Part shown: positions 1 to 8,510 of the stretch, one piece after another
Position numbering within the stretch: position 1 is the stretch's first letter
Layout: each line of letters opens with the position of its first letter
Assembly (NCBI GenBank): GCA_963664845.1
Contig: OY761615.1
Coordinates: 682,001 to 746,000 of the forward strand
Source of the DNA: CAIYTF01 sp963664845
GTDB lineage: Bacteria; Bacteroidota; Ignavibacteria; Ignavibacteriales; Ignavibacteriaceae
Direction of reading: 5' to 3'
DNA length: 64,000 nucleotides
Notes under the pieces: model-generated
Databases searched by the model: none
Told to the model about the DNA's origin: nothing
What the model saw: only the letters and a program-made list of their open reading frames with translations
Made by a program: the position numbers and the translations under genes

Positions 1-911
1 TCGAAAGCAGTCAGCTTGCCTTGAAACAGGCAAAAGATGCTAACAAGAAAATTGAAGCGAAACGTGCTGAATTGCAGGAATTCATTTCCCGGTTCAGTGC
101 AAACGCATCCAAATCAAAGCAGGCTACCTCACGCAAAAAACAACTGGAAAACCTGACTCTGGAAGACATTAAACCTTCTTCGAGAAAGATGCCCTATATT
201 GCCTTCAAGCCGGACCGCGAAGCAGGAAACAATCTCTGCGAGATGAAGAATCTCTCAAAATCCCGAGGCGATGAACTGCTCATTAACAACATTTCCATCA
301 AAGTTGAGCGTGGCGATAAAATCGCTTTTGTGGGCCCCAACGACCAGGCAAAATCGACAATTTTCAATATACTCATGGAAGAGGAAAAGCCCGATGAAGG
401 TTCCTTTGAATGGGGTATCACTACGTCCCAGGCCTATTTCCCCAAAGACAATGCACACTATTTTGATGTCGACCTGAATTTGATTGATTGGCTTCGCCAG
501 TATTCAAAGGAAAAAGAAGAAACCTATATTCGCGGATTCCTTGGACGAATGCTCTTTAGCGGTGAAGAATCTCTCAAGAAAGCCAATGTTCTCTCAGGCG
601 GTGAACGTGTGCGCTGTATGCTGGCCCGGATGATGTGCACCGGTGCGAATGTGCTTCTGCTCGATGAACCGACCAATCACCTCGATCTGGAGGCAATTTC
701 GGCACTTAACAACGGGCTCATAGATTTCAAGGGAACGGTGCTGTTCTCCTCACACGATCACCAGTTCATTCAGACGATCGCGAACAGGATCATAGAGATT
801 ATCCCATCCGGGATCATCGATAAACGTATGACTTTCGATGAATATCTCACCGACGAGAATATCAAAAACGTTCATGCTTCCGTTTACCACGCAACTGTGA
901 TCAATATTTAA
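1..911 (+). CDS. ABC-F family ATPase, YbiT-like, C-terminal part (5' end outside window)
   Basis: The reading frame is already open at the window edge, so only the linker and second nucleotide-binding domain are seen. Visible in order: a Lys-rich linker, a degenerate Walker A (GPNDQAKST, about 332-358), the signature LSGGE (about 592-606), Walker B with DEPTNHLD (about 650-682) and an H-loop SSHD. There is no membrane domain, which fits the soluble ABC-F translation-factor family; wording around the signature (RGFLGRMLFS) and the end of the protein match YbiT best. ABC-F proteins act on the ribosome. The second and third glycines of Walker A are replaced (D and A for G), which is unusual and may weaken ATP binding at that site. 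It is followed by a Rho-independent terminator. Family confident, exact orthology inferred. Confidence 0.9.
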   Translation, partial: ESSQLALKQAKDANKKIEAKRAELQEFISRFSANASKSKQATSRKKQLENLTLEDIKPSSRKMPYIAFKPDREAGNNLCEMKNLSKSRGDELLINNISIKVERGDKIAFVGPNDQAKSTIFNILMEEEKPDEGSFEWGITTSQAYFPKDNAHYFDVDLNLIDWLRQYSKEKEETYIRGFLGRMLFSGEESLKKANVLSGGERVRCMLARMMCTGANVLLLDEPTNHLDLEAISALNNGLIDFKGTVLFSSHDHQFIQTIANRIIEIIPSGIIDKRMTFDEYLTDENIKNVHASVYHATVINI

Positions 912-939
912 AAGGGCTTCAGCCTTGCCATTTGAACTC

Positions 940-976
940 AGACCCGGAGTAATCGCGGGTCTGTTTCTTCTTTTTT
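940..976 (+). terminator. Rho-independent terminator after the ABC-F gene
   Basis: A perfect 7-bp stem (agacccg at 940-946 with cgggtct at 956-962), a 9-nt loop and a T-rich tail to about 976. Confidence 0.8.
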
Positions 977-1032
977 GCTCTCATTTTTCGTATTTTGCAA
1001 CCCTTAATTTCATAACTATTTAGGAGGTCCTT

Positions 1033-1653
1033 ATTTCACTCGTAGAGATCATAGGCTATGTAGCCTCAGTTTTGCTCGCCATCTCCCTCATGATGAGCGG
1101 TATAGTAAAACTTCGCATAATAAACTTAATTGGCGCCGCACTGTTTTCAGCGTATGGATTCATCGTGCACGCTTACCCGGTAGCCATTGTTAACGGTTAT
1201 ATCGCCCTCGTTGACATTTATTACCTATATGACATATTTAAATCCGAGGAATTTTTCAGAATACTCGAAGTGATGCACGATTCAGAATATCTTAAATATT
1301 TCCTGGATTTCCACATGGATGAGATCAAAAAATATATGCCGGCATTCGATTATACACCAAATGAGAAGACAACAACTTTCTTCATTCTCCGGAATTCAAT
1401 TCCTGCCGGTTTGATCATTGCAGAAAAGTTGGATGCGGAAAGCCTCCATATTGAGCTCGACTTTGTCATCCCCGGCTATCGCGACCTGAAAATCGGGAAA
1501 TATGTCTACAAAACAATTTTTAACAAGAAAAAAGTCCGGAAACTCTATAGCGATCCCGGCAATGCCAAACACGACTCCTATTTGCAGAAAATGGGGTTTG
1601 AAAAAGCAGAAATAGCCGGTAAACCGCTTTTCTGTCTTGAAGAAGGCAAATAA
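1033..1653 (+). CDS. small membrane protein with a YgjV-like N-terminus and GNAT-like C-terminus
   Basis: About 206 residues. The N-terminal 75 or so hold two or three hydrophobic segments resembling the YgjV family of small inner-membrane proteins. The C-terminal half resembles a GNAT acyltransferase fold: a beta-strand stretch with HIELDFVIPGYRDLKIG, then LYSDPGNAKHDSYLQKMGF near the end. The first in-frame conventional start is TTG at 1072, but that would cut the first hydrophobic segment. A strong AGGAGG at 1022-1027 sits 5 nt before an in-frame ATT at 1033, and translation from there gives a normal YgjV-like beginning (SLVEIIGYVAS). I therefore favour ATT initiation, which is rare. The substrate is unknown. 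It stands alone between a terminator and a palindromic repeat. Confidence 0.6.
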   Translation: MSLVEIIGYVASVLLAISLMMSGIVKLRIINLIGAALFSAYGFIVHAYPVAIVNGYIALVDIYYLYDIFKSEEFFRILEVMHDSEYLKYFLDFHMDEIKKYMPAFDYTPNEKTTTFFILRNSIPAGLIIAEKLDAESLHIELDFVIPGYRDLKIGKYVYKTIFNKKKVRKLYSDPGNAKHDSYLQKMGFEKAEIAGKPLFCLEEGK

Positions 1654-1665
1654 TTACACCTGCTT

Positions 1666-1706
1666 CCTGGCCCTCCCCTTGCCGAAAGGGGAGGCTGGGA
1701 GGGGTT
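1666..1706. repeat. GC-rich palindromic repeat, possibly acting as a terminator
   Basis: A 9-bp perfect stem (cctcccctt at 1672-1680 with aaggggagg at 1686-1694), then ctgggagggg. A related C-run/G-run palindrome occurs at 50592-50645, so this looks like a dispersed intergenic element of the genome. It lies just after the stop at 1653 and could also end that transcript. Confidence 0.55.
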
Positions 1707-1779
1707 CACTCCTCACAATTCCCCACCATCCGGCACACAAATTGCTTTATCTACTGGTATATTTATTACCAGAGAAACT

Positions 1780-4611
1780 ATGAATAATGCTTTTGATGCA
1801 TACCTGCAAATAAAAGCCAAAAAGCACAAACCTATAGGGCAAACCGGAGAACTACCCGTGTTTCCGGTGGGTGATCATGCCCGGGATCGGGCAAATGGCT
1901 ATTATTCTGCAGAACCAAGTGCTGATTCGTCCGAAAACCATGACATCACATGGCGCAAAAAAGCGCACTTCGACCTGACGGATTTGCAGAATGATTTGAA
2001 GCGCGCCGCTGAGCTATTCGCAAAGGGAAACTACCTTGAGTCATTTGACTTCATGGAGCAATTGGCGGATACTCATCAAAAACAATCCGAGCTAATTCTG
2101 GTCCGGCTCTACGACATGTATCAGGAACTTCCTGAAAAGGAATCACGTTATTTTCTATACCAGCAGCGCCTCGTGGACTTCAATATTGCGAAGTCGAATA
2201 AGGTAATCGACATTGGAAGCGGACATATCCCCTTCCCTCTGGCAACTCATTTGGCCGATCTCGATCTCGGGGCAGGACATCTTGGCCGGGCCGGCATCCC
2301 CTTCAAGGAAGTGGACGGTAAACCAGTCTATACCTGCAGTATTGAAAAGACACCGTTCGGGGATAAAGAATTCGATTTTGTGTATACCTCCCACGTGCTT
2401 GAGCATGTCGATTCCCCTGAACGGGCATGCGCTGAAATTCAGCGAATCGGCAAACGCGGCTATATCGAGACTCCTACACTTGGTAAGGATATTTTCCTCA
2501 ACACGGGGAAGATCAGTAACCATCGATGGTATCTTGTAAAATTCAACAACACGCTGCACTTCTTCGAATACGATGCGCATACTCTGGACGGATTAAACAA
2601 TAACACCCTCATGAAGATGCACATCGATCCGCAGTCTCCAAGAGAAAAATCGCTAACCTCTCTGCTCTATCTGAAAGCCGACCATTTTAACACGATGTTC
2701 ATATGGAACGGTTCTTTCAACTGTGAAGTGCACCGGCTGGAGAAATCCAAATCCACCGCTTCAGTTCCTGTGAGCACTCCCAAAATGACTGAGCGCTCTG
2801 GAAAACATTCGATAGTCTTTATCAACACGTTTTACAAAAAATTTCTGGACTCGTTATACTCGCAAAACCCCGTTTTGGCGAAGATGCCGTACGATGAACA
2901 GAAACAAGTCTTGCAATCCAAGTTTTTTGGTGATTCGGATTATTACTCCAAAGGTATGGTTGCCGCCGGCTGGGAAGCAGAAGACCTCATTGTGAACTGT
3001 GCACCTCTGCAGCAACAATGGGCAAGGGAAAACGGGCTGCCCGTCCCACAGGAAGAGCAAATCAAGCAGCTCATCACCGATCAGATAAAACAGCTCCAAC
3101 CTGAAATTGTTTATATTCAGGATATGGTGATGTTTGATGAAACAATGCTGGGAGCCATCCGTCCCTATGTACGAATCATCGCAGGACAGATAGCCACGCA
3201 TTATGGCAACTATGCAAATTTTCCTCTCTATGATGTTATTTTTACCTCTTTTCCGCATTTTGTAAAACGTTTCCGCGAACAGGGCTGGACAACCTATTAT
3301 CAACCGCTTGCATTCGAAAGTCGGGTGCTCAAAGAAATTAAAAACGAGCCCAAAACATATCCGGTGACCTTTGTTGGCGGCATTGGCGCATTGCACGCGA
3401 GCGCATTGGAGTCGCTCGAATACCTTGCACAATCCACACCCATGGAATTTTTTGGATACGTCAATGTGCCCTTGCCTCCAGGCTGTGCAATAATGCAAAA
3501 ACATCATGGTGAGGTTTGGGGAATTGAAATGTTCAGAAAGCTTGCACAGTCGAGAATCACGTTTAACCGGCACGTGACCGTTCAGGAAAACTATGCCAAT
3601 AACATGAGACTTTTTGAGGCTACCGGATGTGGAACATTGCTGGTAACCGATTACAAAGACAACCTGTCCGATCTGTTTGAGATCGGGAAGGAAGTTGTAG
3701 CCTATCGTTCCCCGGAAGAAGCCGCGGCACTCATTCAGTATTACTTGCAGCACCCTGACGAAGCAACACAAATTGCACTTGCAGGGCAACACCGTACACT
3801 GAAAGATCATTCCTATTCCAAACGAATGAAAAACACTGCTGAAATCCTCGAACGACATCTCAGGTACCAGGAATTTGCTTCACAGGGTTATCAGTTGGAA
3901 CCCGGTAAAATTTCAACGGGTTACACCGATATTAAACAAAGCGAGATCAGTTCAAATATGCTTTCCGGATGGAAAGACAGCTCCATCCCCATTAAGCAGC
4001 GCATCCTGGTGCAAAAGGAATTAAACACTGTATTAAAAGGAGGCACACTCCCGGTGTTTCAGGTAGTGGTCGATATGCTAAAACCCCTGGTTATGAACGG
4101 TACAAAAATTCTTGAAACCGGTTGTGCAAGTGGCTATTATTACGAGATACTCAGCTACCTGCTCTCCAAAAATATCGAGTATACAGGAGTTGACTACTCG
4201 GAAGCATTAATTGAAATGGCAAAAGAATACTACCCCTCTGCGAAATTCCTTGCGGCTGATGGGGCTGCCATTCCCTTACCGGATGAAGCATTCGATATCG
4301 TGCTCTCCTCAGGATTGCTTATTCACGTTCCAAACTTTGCTGACCACATTAAGGAATCCGTCAGACTGGCTTCAGATTACGTATTATTCCACCGCACAAC
4401 TACATGCAGAAACCGCACAACCACCTTTCAGCGTAAATTTGCATATGAAGTGGAAACCGTCGAACTCATTTTCAACGAGGATGAAATTGAAAATGAATTC
4501 CGTAAAAACGGCCTGGAGATTATCGAAAAGTGTGTTTATTATGCAAGCCCCGCCGATGATATTTATAATGTTTCCCATCTTTGCCGGAAACTGAAACCGA
4601 AAGGGATATGA
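1780..4611 (+). CDS. methyltransferase-glycosyltransferase-methyltransferase fusion protein
   Basis: 943 residues and no signal peptide, so probably cytoplasmic. Three modules are visible. Around residues 140-235 is a class I SAM methyltransferase (VIDIGSGHIPFPLATHL, then FDFVYTSHVLEHVD, the methyltransf_11 pattern). Around 345-695 is a CgeB/DUF3880-like glycosyltransferase, with the C-terminal motif FEATGCGTLLVTD near residue 610 that binds nucleotide sugar in this family. Around 770-935 is a second SAM methyltransferase (ILETGCASGYYYEIL, FDIVLSSGLLIHV). Such fusions build and methylate surface glycans, glycoproteins or spore/capsule polymers; the actual acceptor cannot be read from the sequence. 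It overlaps the next glycosyltransferase start by 4 bases, so the two are translated together. The ATG at 1780 has only a weak upstream AGAGAA. Confidence 0.85.
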   Translation: MNNAFDAYLQIKAKKHKPIGQTGELPVFPVGDHARDRANGYYSAEPSADSSENHDITWRKKAHFDLTDLQNDLKRAAELFAKGNYLESFDFMEQLADTHQKQSELILVRLYDMYQELPEKESRYFLYQQRLVDFNIAKSNKVIDIGSGHIPFPLATHLADLDLGAGHLGRAGIPFKEVDGKPVYTCSIEKTPFGDKEFDFVYTSHVLEHVDSPERACAEIQRIGKRGYIETPTLGKDIFLNTGKISNHRWYLVKFNNTLHFFEYDAHTLDGLNNNTLMKMHIDPQSPREKSLTSLLYLKADHFNTMFIWNGSFNCEVHRLEKSKSTASVPVSTPKMTERSGKHSIVFINTFYKKFLDSLYSQNPVLAKMPYDEQKQVLQSKFFGDSDYYSKGMVAAGWEAEDLIVNCAPLQQQWARENGLPVPQEEQIKQLITDQIKQLQPEIVYIQDMVMFDETMLGAIRPYVRIIAGQIATHYGNYANFPLYDVIFTSFPHFVKRFREQGWTTYYQPLAFESRVLKEIKNEPKTYPVTFVGGIGALHASALESLEYLAQSTPMEFFGYVNVPLPPGCAIMQKHHGEVWGIEMFRKLAQSRITFNRHVTVQENYANNMRLFEATGCGTLLVTDYKDNLSDLFEIGKEVVAYRSPEEAAALIQYYLQHPDEATQIALAGQHRTLKDHSYSKRMKNTAEILERHLRYQEFASQGYQLEPGKISTGYTDIKQSEISSNMLSGWKDSSIPIKQRILVQKELNTVLKGGTLPVFQVVVDMLKPLVMNGTKILETGCASGYYYEILSYLLSKNIEYTGVDYSEALIEMAKEYYPSAKFLAADGAAIPLPDEAFDIVLSSGLLIHVPNFADHIKESVRLASDYVLFHRTTTCRNRTTTFQRKFAYEVETVELIFNEDEIENEFRKNGLEIIEKCVYYASPADDIYNVSHLCRKLKPKGI

Positions 4612-5648
4612 TGAGATATTACTGCACCTACTTTGACCGTAATTATCTCATCAAGGCATTGAACCTCTTCAATTCTCTTGAGATGCATGAATCACAGCCT
4701 TATACCATTATTGCGGTGTGTCTTGATGAGATATCTCGCGCTTTGCTGACCAAACTGCAATTGCCTAACGTTCAGCTTTTTGCTCTCCACGAGTTGGAAT
4801 TTGGCCACGAAAAACTGCTGGCAGCAAAACTTAACCGAAGCATTGTTGAATATTACTGGACGCTCACGCCTCAAATCATAAAAAAAATATTCCGCAATAA
4901 TCAGGAAATCGATCAGATCACTTATATAGATTCAGATTGTTATTTCTTTTCTGATCCACAGCCCATTTACGACGAATTTGATGGAAACTCGGTGCTTATA
5001 CATGGTCACCGTTTCAGCCAGGAACTGCAATATCTTGAACGCAACGGGAAATATAATGTCGGCCTATTAGTTTTCAAAAATGATCTTAACGGGAATGCGG
5101 TTCTTGACTGGTGGGGTGATCGGTGCATTGAATGGTGCTATGCTGAAACACAGGATGGAAAATTTGGCGATCAAAAATACCTGGATGAGTGGGAACGCTT
5201 GTTTAATGGTGTCCGGGTTCTGGAACACATTGGTGCCGGACTCGCGCCCTGGAATCATATTCAATATCATTATGAACTGACCAAAAACGGCATTTCAGTT
5301 GACGAAAAACCAGTGATCTTCTATCACTATCACTCTCTTTCTTCGCCAGGTGAAGCACTCATAATTCCCATGAAGTTCAGAGCCTATAAAGCCAACCGAT
5401 TTCTTATTGACAATATTTACCTTCCCTATATTGATGCTTTCAGAAAGAATCTGCTAATGCTGCGAACTCTTCTGCCAGGCTTTTCCTTTGGTGTGATGGA
5501 TAAAACAACAATTACCGAAGAACTGATGTTTTTTTCGCTGTCACCTTACCGGCATGAGATACTCACGTCAAAACTTCCTCATCGGCTTCGGACACTCAAT
5601 GGCGACTGGGATTGTTTTTTCACAGATCAAATTATTGAGCAGGAATAG
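4608..5648 (+). CDS. glycosyltransferase of the nucleotide-diphospho-sugar transferase fold
   Basis: About 346 residues. A GT-A type enzyme is suggested by the N-terminal YYCTYFDRNYLIKAL, a donor-binding DSD in YIDSDCYFFSDP (about residue 105) and conserved-looking NVGLLVF and GDQKYLDEW segments as in GT8-like and capsule-associated transferases. An in-frame TTG lies 27 bases upstream, but the ATG at 4608 overlaps the stop of the preceding gene (ATGA) and gives the natural start of the fold; the ATG at 4611 is equally possible. It likely adds a sugar to the same polymer handled by the neighbouring fusion enzyme. Donor and acceptor are unknown. Confidence 0.8.
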   Translation: MMRYYCTYFDRNYLIKALNLFNSLEMHESQPYTIIAVCLDEISRALLTKLQLPNVQLFALHELEFGHEKLLAAKLNRSIVEYYWTLTPQIIKKIFRNNQEIDQITYIDSDCYFFSDPQPIYDEFDGNSVLIHGHRFSQELQYLERNGKYNVGLLVFKNDLNGNAVLDWWGDRCIEWCYAETQDGKFGDQKYLDEWERLFNGVRVLEHIGAGLAPWNHIQYHYELTKNGISVDEKPVIFYHYHSLSSPGEALIIPMKFRAYKANRFLIDNIYLPYIDAFRKNLLMLRTLLPGFSFGVMDKTTITEELMFFSLSPYRHEILTSKLPHRLRTLNGDWDCFFTDQIIEQE

Positions 5649-5709
5649 TATTCCAAGCCTTTCAAAAACCATATAACAATTGTACTCTAATTAACAGATC
5701 AGGATAACT

Positions 5710-6336
5710 ATGAATGATACCAACGATAAGTTGCAAAAAAGCCTGCAAAGACTTATTCACGAAGACAACTTCCTCAGTCAGTCCGGTTGGTTTCTGAGTA
5801 TGATCACCGAGCTTCCTGTGAATAAGGCTGGCGCACCAATCCCCTGGTTCACCTATAGCGGCATCGCCTTCATTGAACCAAGGGTCAAAGCACATATGAA
5901 CGTGCTCGAATTTGGCTGCGGGCAATCCACTTTATGGTGGAGTAGCCGGATTGCACATATCACTTCCGTTGAGCATGAATACGCATGGTATCAGAAAATC
6001 AAGGCTCAGACACCCGAGAATGTTGATCTCAATTGGGTTGAACTGGTACGTGGTGGCGAATATTCCAAAATGCCGCTTAAGTATCAGGATGTATTCGATA
6101 TAGTGGTAATTGACGGGAGAGACCGTGTCAACTGCTCATACAATGTTCTGCAGTGCTTAAAAAAGGACGGCATCATTATCTGGGACAACAGTGACCGTAC
6201 CGACTATATCGATGGCTATGATTTCCTGCATAACAATGGTTTCAAGCGAATTGATTTTATCAGCATGGGGCCTTGCGCACCGGTTGCCTGGGGTACATCA
6301 ATTTTTTACAGGAACGAAAACTGCTTCGGTATTTAG
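5710..6336 (+). CDS. class I SAM-dependent methyltransferase
   Basis: 208 residues. The SAM-binding glycine motif is FGCGQSTLWW (about residue 68), followed by the acidic residue in SVEHEYAWY, and the post-II motif DIVVIDGRDRVNC lies at about residue 130. This resembles the small methyltransferases found in polysaccharide clusters (FkbM/TylF-like O-methyltransferases) rather than rRNA or DNA methylases. It lies 61 bases after the glycosyltransferase on the same strand and probably belongs to the same three-gene glycan-modification unit. The start has a plausible AGGAT shortly upstream. The substrate is inferred only from context. Confidence 0.8.
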   Translation: MNDTNDKLQKSLQRLIHEDNFLSQSGWFLSMITELPVNKAGAPIPWFTYSGIAFIEPRVKAHMNVLEFGCGQSTLWWSSRIAHITSVEHEYAWYQKIKAQTPENVDLNWVELVRGGEYSKMPLKYQDVFDIVVIDGRDRVNCSYNVLQCLKKDGIIIWDNSDRTDYIDGYDFLHNNGFKRIDFISMGPCAPVAWGTSIFYRNENCFGI

Positions 6337-6412
6337 TAACTGAACTTTTGTGGTTATAAAAAGATGGTTGTTCGGAGAATCGAAAAGGGGTTTGAAAAAA
6401 ATTCAGTAATTC

Positions 6413-6811
6413 TCAGAATGTATAGTCGATGTGCTTACCCTGTACACTGCTCGGTATAGCCTCGGCAAACACTTCCTGAAAAGTACGACCGGCAAGATAT
6501 GCTTCAAAGTCTCTTTGCCGCGGAACGGATGTTCTTGTGCTTGATTTTGCTGTTGCGCTCAGAGATTGGCCGATACCGGCTTCATTCAACTCTGCCAATT
6601 GATACGGGCTGAAGTTTTCTGCCAAGTGCGTTGTTGTGTTTTGCCCGGACATCTTCTCAAGCATACTTCGCGCCGCAGATGAAATGGTAATAGTGTCTTT
6701 TGCGGGTGCAGACGCAGGAGTGACCTTCTCCTTCAACAGAGCTATCTTCTTCGGACTTTCTTTCGTAATCCGGGTGGCCAGGCCTATCTGATCAACAGGA
6801 AATATGGTCAT
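6413..6811 (-). CDS. hypothetical 132-residue protein with a DTITISSAA motif
   Basis: No signal peptide or membrane segment. It has a Lys/Ala/Pro-rich N-terminal half, then DTITISSAARSMLEKMS near residue 39 and a Thr/Ser-rich C-terminal part ending in an aromatic residue. The DTITISSAA stretch resembles short motifs in flagellar regulators and hook-associated proteins (FlgM-like, 'D-x-V-x-I-S-x-x-A'), but no flagellar genes are near and the resemblance is too short to name it. It lies 80 bases from recQ on the same strand and faces the methyltransferase gene end on. The ribosome binding site is weak. Confidence 0.5.
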   Translation of the reverse strand: MTIFPVDQIGLATRITKESPKKIALLKEKVTPASAPAKDTITISSAARSMLEKMSGQNTTTHLAENFSPYQLAELNEAGIGQSLSATAKSSTRTSVPRQRDFEAYLAGRTFQEVFAEAIPSSVQGKHIDYTF

Positions 6812-6890
6812 TTGAACCAGAATAAATTAAACTTCTTTATTTCATTGCTATATATCACGTTTTCAGCTTAAAAACAAGATATATGTTTTA

Positions 6891-8345
6891 CTACTCGGCA
6901 TTTGCCAGACAAACATCACAATTACCACAGGGCTTTTCCCCGGGGAAGCCAAAGTAATCTGATATAAATGTGCGGCGGCATTTTTCGGCGTTAAAATAGC
7001 TCACCACCGAATAAAGCTTTTTATTGTCATTCAGCAATTTGGCTTTCAGATGCTCCTCATCCTCAAGCTCATGCGGCAAGGGAGCAACCACTTCAAGATT
7101 TTTGTTCTCCACACTGCCGGTGGTCACGCCATACCGGTCGAACATTCCCAAAGCTGTTTCCACCCTGAAATCACTTTTATTCTTGAAACTCATCTGTTCC
7201 ATGATATATTCAGTCCCCAGCGAGTTCACGGCAACAATGTCCCGTTGTAGCAGATTGTACATACCAAAATAAAACTCGCCTCCGGGATTGGCCCATTTGA
7301 TGAAGTCCATCTGCGTATGCAGGTCCTCACTGTTATACAGCAAAAGACAATCAGAATCCTGCCCGTCGCGCCCTGCCCGGCCAATCTCCTGGTAATAGGA
7401 TTCCACGCTCGATGGAATCTCGGCGTGAATGATAAAACGGATATCAGCTTTGTCAATCCCCATACCAAACGCGTTGGTGGCCAGCATTAATCCTTCTTTC
7501 CCGGCAAGAAAATTACGCTGGATTGTTTTTCGTTGTCCGGCTTCCAGTTTTCCATGATAAACACCGTGACGATATCCCTTATCCCGCAGTATCTGGGAAT
7601 AATATTCGAGTCGTTTTATGAGAGAGAAATAGATTATGCCCGATCCTTTATAGGTATCCAAAACCCTCAGGATCTCCTTCAACGTTTCTTTCTCATCGAA
7701 AACATCAATTGCTTCCAGACGCAAGTTCGGTCTGTTAATGCCTTCGTGGAACAGCTTCACCTCGCTCCTGGTGAGGCCCAAACGCGTAATGATATCAAGC
7801 TGCACCTCCTTGGTAGCTGTGGCTGTCACGGCTATCGTAAGGGGGTTTCCGAGCAATTCCCTGAACTCCCCTATCCTTGAGTAATCCGGTCTGAAATCAT
7901 GCCCCCACTCTGATATACAGTGCGCTTCATCAACTGCAAGCATTGACACTTTCGCTTTCTGAATTTCAGAAGTGAACTCTTCATTGCGAAACCGTTCCGG
8001 GGTAACATAGAGCAGCTTGTTCCTGCCTGCAATGAAGGATTGCAGCCGTTCCCGTTTATCCTTTGCAGAGACGGTTGAATTAATGAATGTTGCAGGGATG
8101 TTCTTTTTCCTGAGCGTATCAACCTGATCCTGCATCAGTGCGATCAGTGGCGATATTACAATAGTCCCTCCCTCAAACATCAGCGCAGGAACCTGAAAAC
8201 ACAACGACTTCCCCCCGCCCGTGGGCATCAAAACAAGACAGTGCCCGTTCTCGTTCACAAGCCGGTTGATAATAGCTTCCTGGGTTCCCCGGAATGAGGA
8301 ATAGCCAAAGTAATTCTGAAGAATTTGCTGGGGTGAATGGTTCAT
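6891..8345 (-). CDS. recQ: ATP-dependent DNA helicase RecQ, short form without HRDC
   Basis: About 484 residues. Superfamily 2 helicase motifs are all present: MPTGGGKSLCFQ (Walker A), AVDEAHCISEWGHDFRPDY (motif II plus the RecQ aromatic loop), AVTATAT, TNAFGMGIDKADIRFI and YYQEIGRAGRDG (motif VI). The C-terminus holds the RecQ zinc site (CRRTFISDYFG, then CGNCDVCL). It stops there, so the winged-helix and HRDC domains of long RecQ proteins are missing or minimal; this matches the short RecQ forms common in Bacteroidota. It unwinds 3'-5' and acts in recombination and repair. A frame extension to a TTG at 8408 exists, but the ATG at 8345 (MNHSPQQIL) aligns with usual RecQ starts. Confidence 0.93.
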   Translation of the reverse strand: MNHSPQQILQNYFGYSSFRGTQEAIINRLVNENGHCLVLMPTGGGKSLCFQVPALMFEGGTIVISPLIALMQDQVDTLRKKNIPATFINSTVSAKDKRERLQSFIAGRNKLLYVTPERFRNEEFTSEIQKAKVSMLAVDEAHCISEWGHDFRPDYSRIGEFRELLGNPLTIAVTATATKEVQLDIITRLGLTRSEVKLFHEGINRPNLRLEAIDVFDEKETLKEILRVLDTYKGSGIIYFSLIKRLEYYSQILRDKGYRHGVYHGKLEAGQRKTIQRNFLAGKEGLMLATNAFGMGIDKADIRFIIHAEIPSSVESYYQEIGRAGRDGQDSDCLLLYNSEDLHTQMDFIKWANPGGEFYFGMYNLLQRDIVAVNSLGTEYIMEQMSFKNKSDFRVETALGMFDRYGVTTGSVENKNLEVVAPLPHELEDEEHLKAKLLNDNKKLYSVVSYFNAEKCRRTFISDYFGFPGEKPCGNCDVCLANAE

Positions 8346-8510
8346 AAACTCATTAATAAAATTCGAGTCCAAAAATAAGGTATTATTCCCACAATGCAAG
8401 GAAGCCAAAACGCCAATTTGACCCGTAAATCTTCAATCGTTTATACCAACAGCCGGGTTTGCTTGTATTCGTGTGAACTGATTGAATGATCCATGTTATT
8501 GCGGGACAAC

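Noticed and set aside
2854..3858. 334-codon frame antisense to the glycan fusion gene
   Set aside because: Lies wholly inside a gene with clear domains; the translation is Cys/Phe-rich and has no motif.
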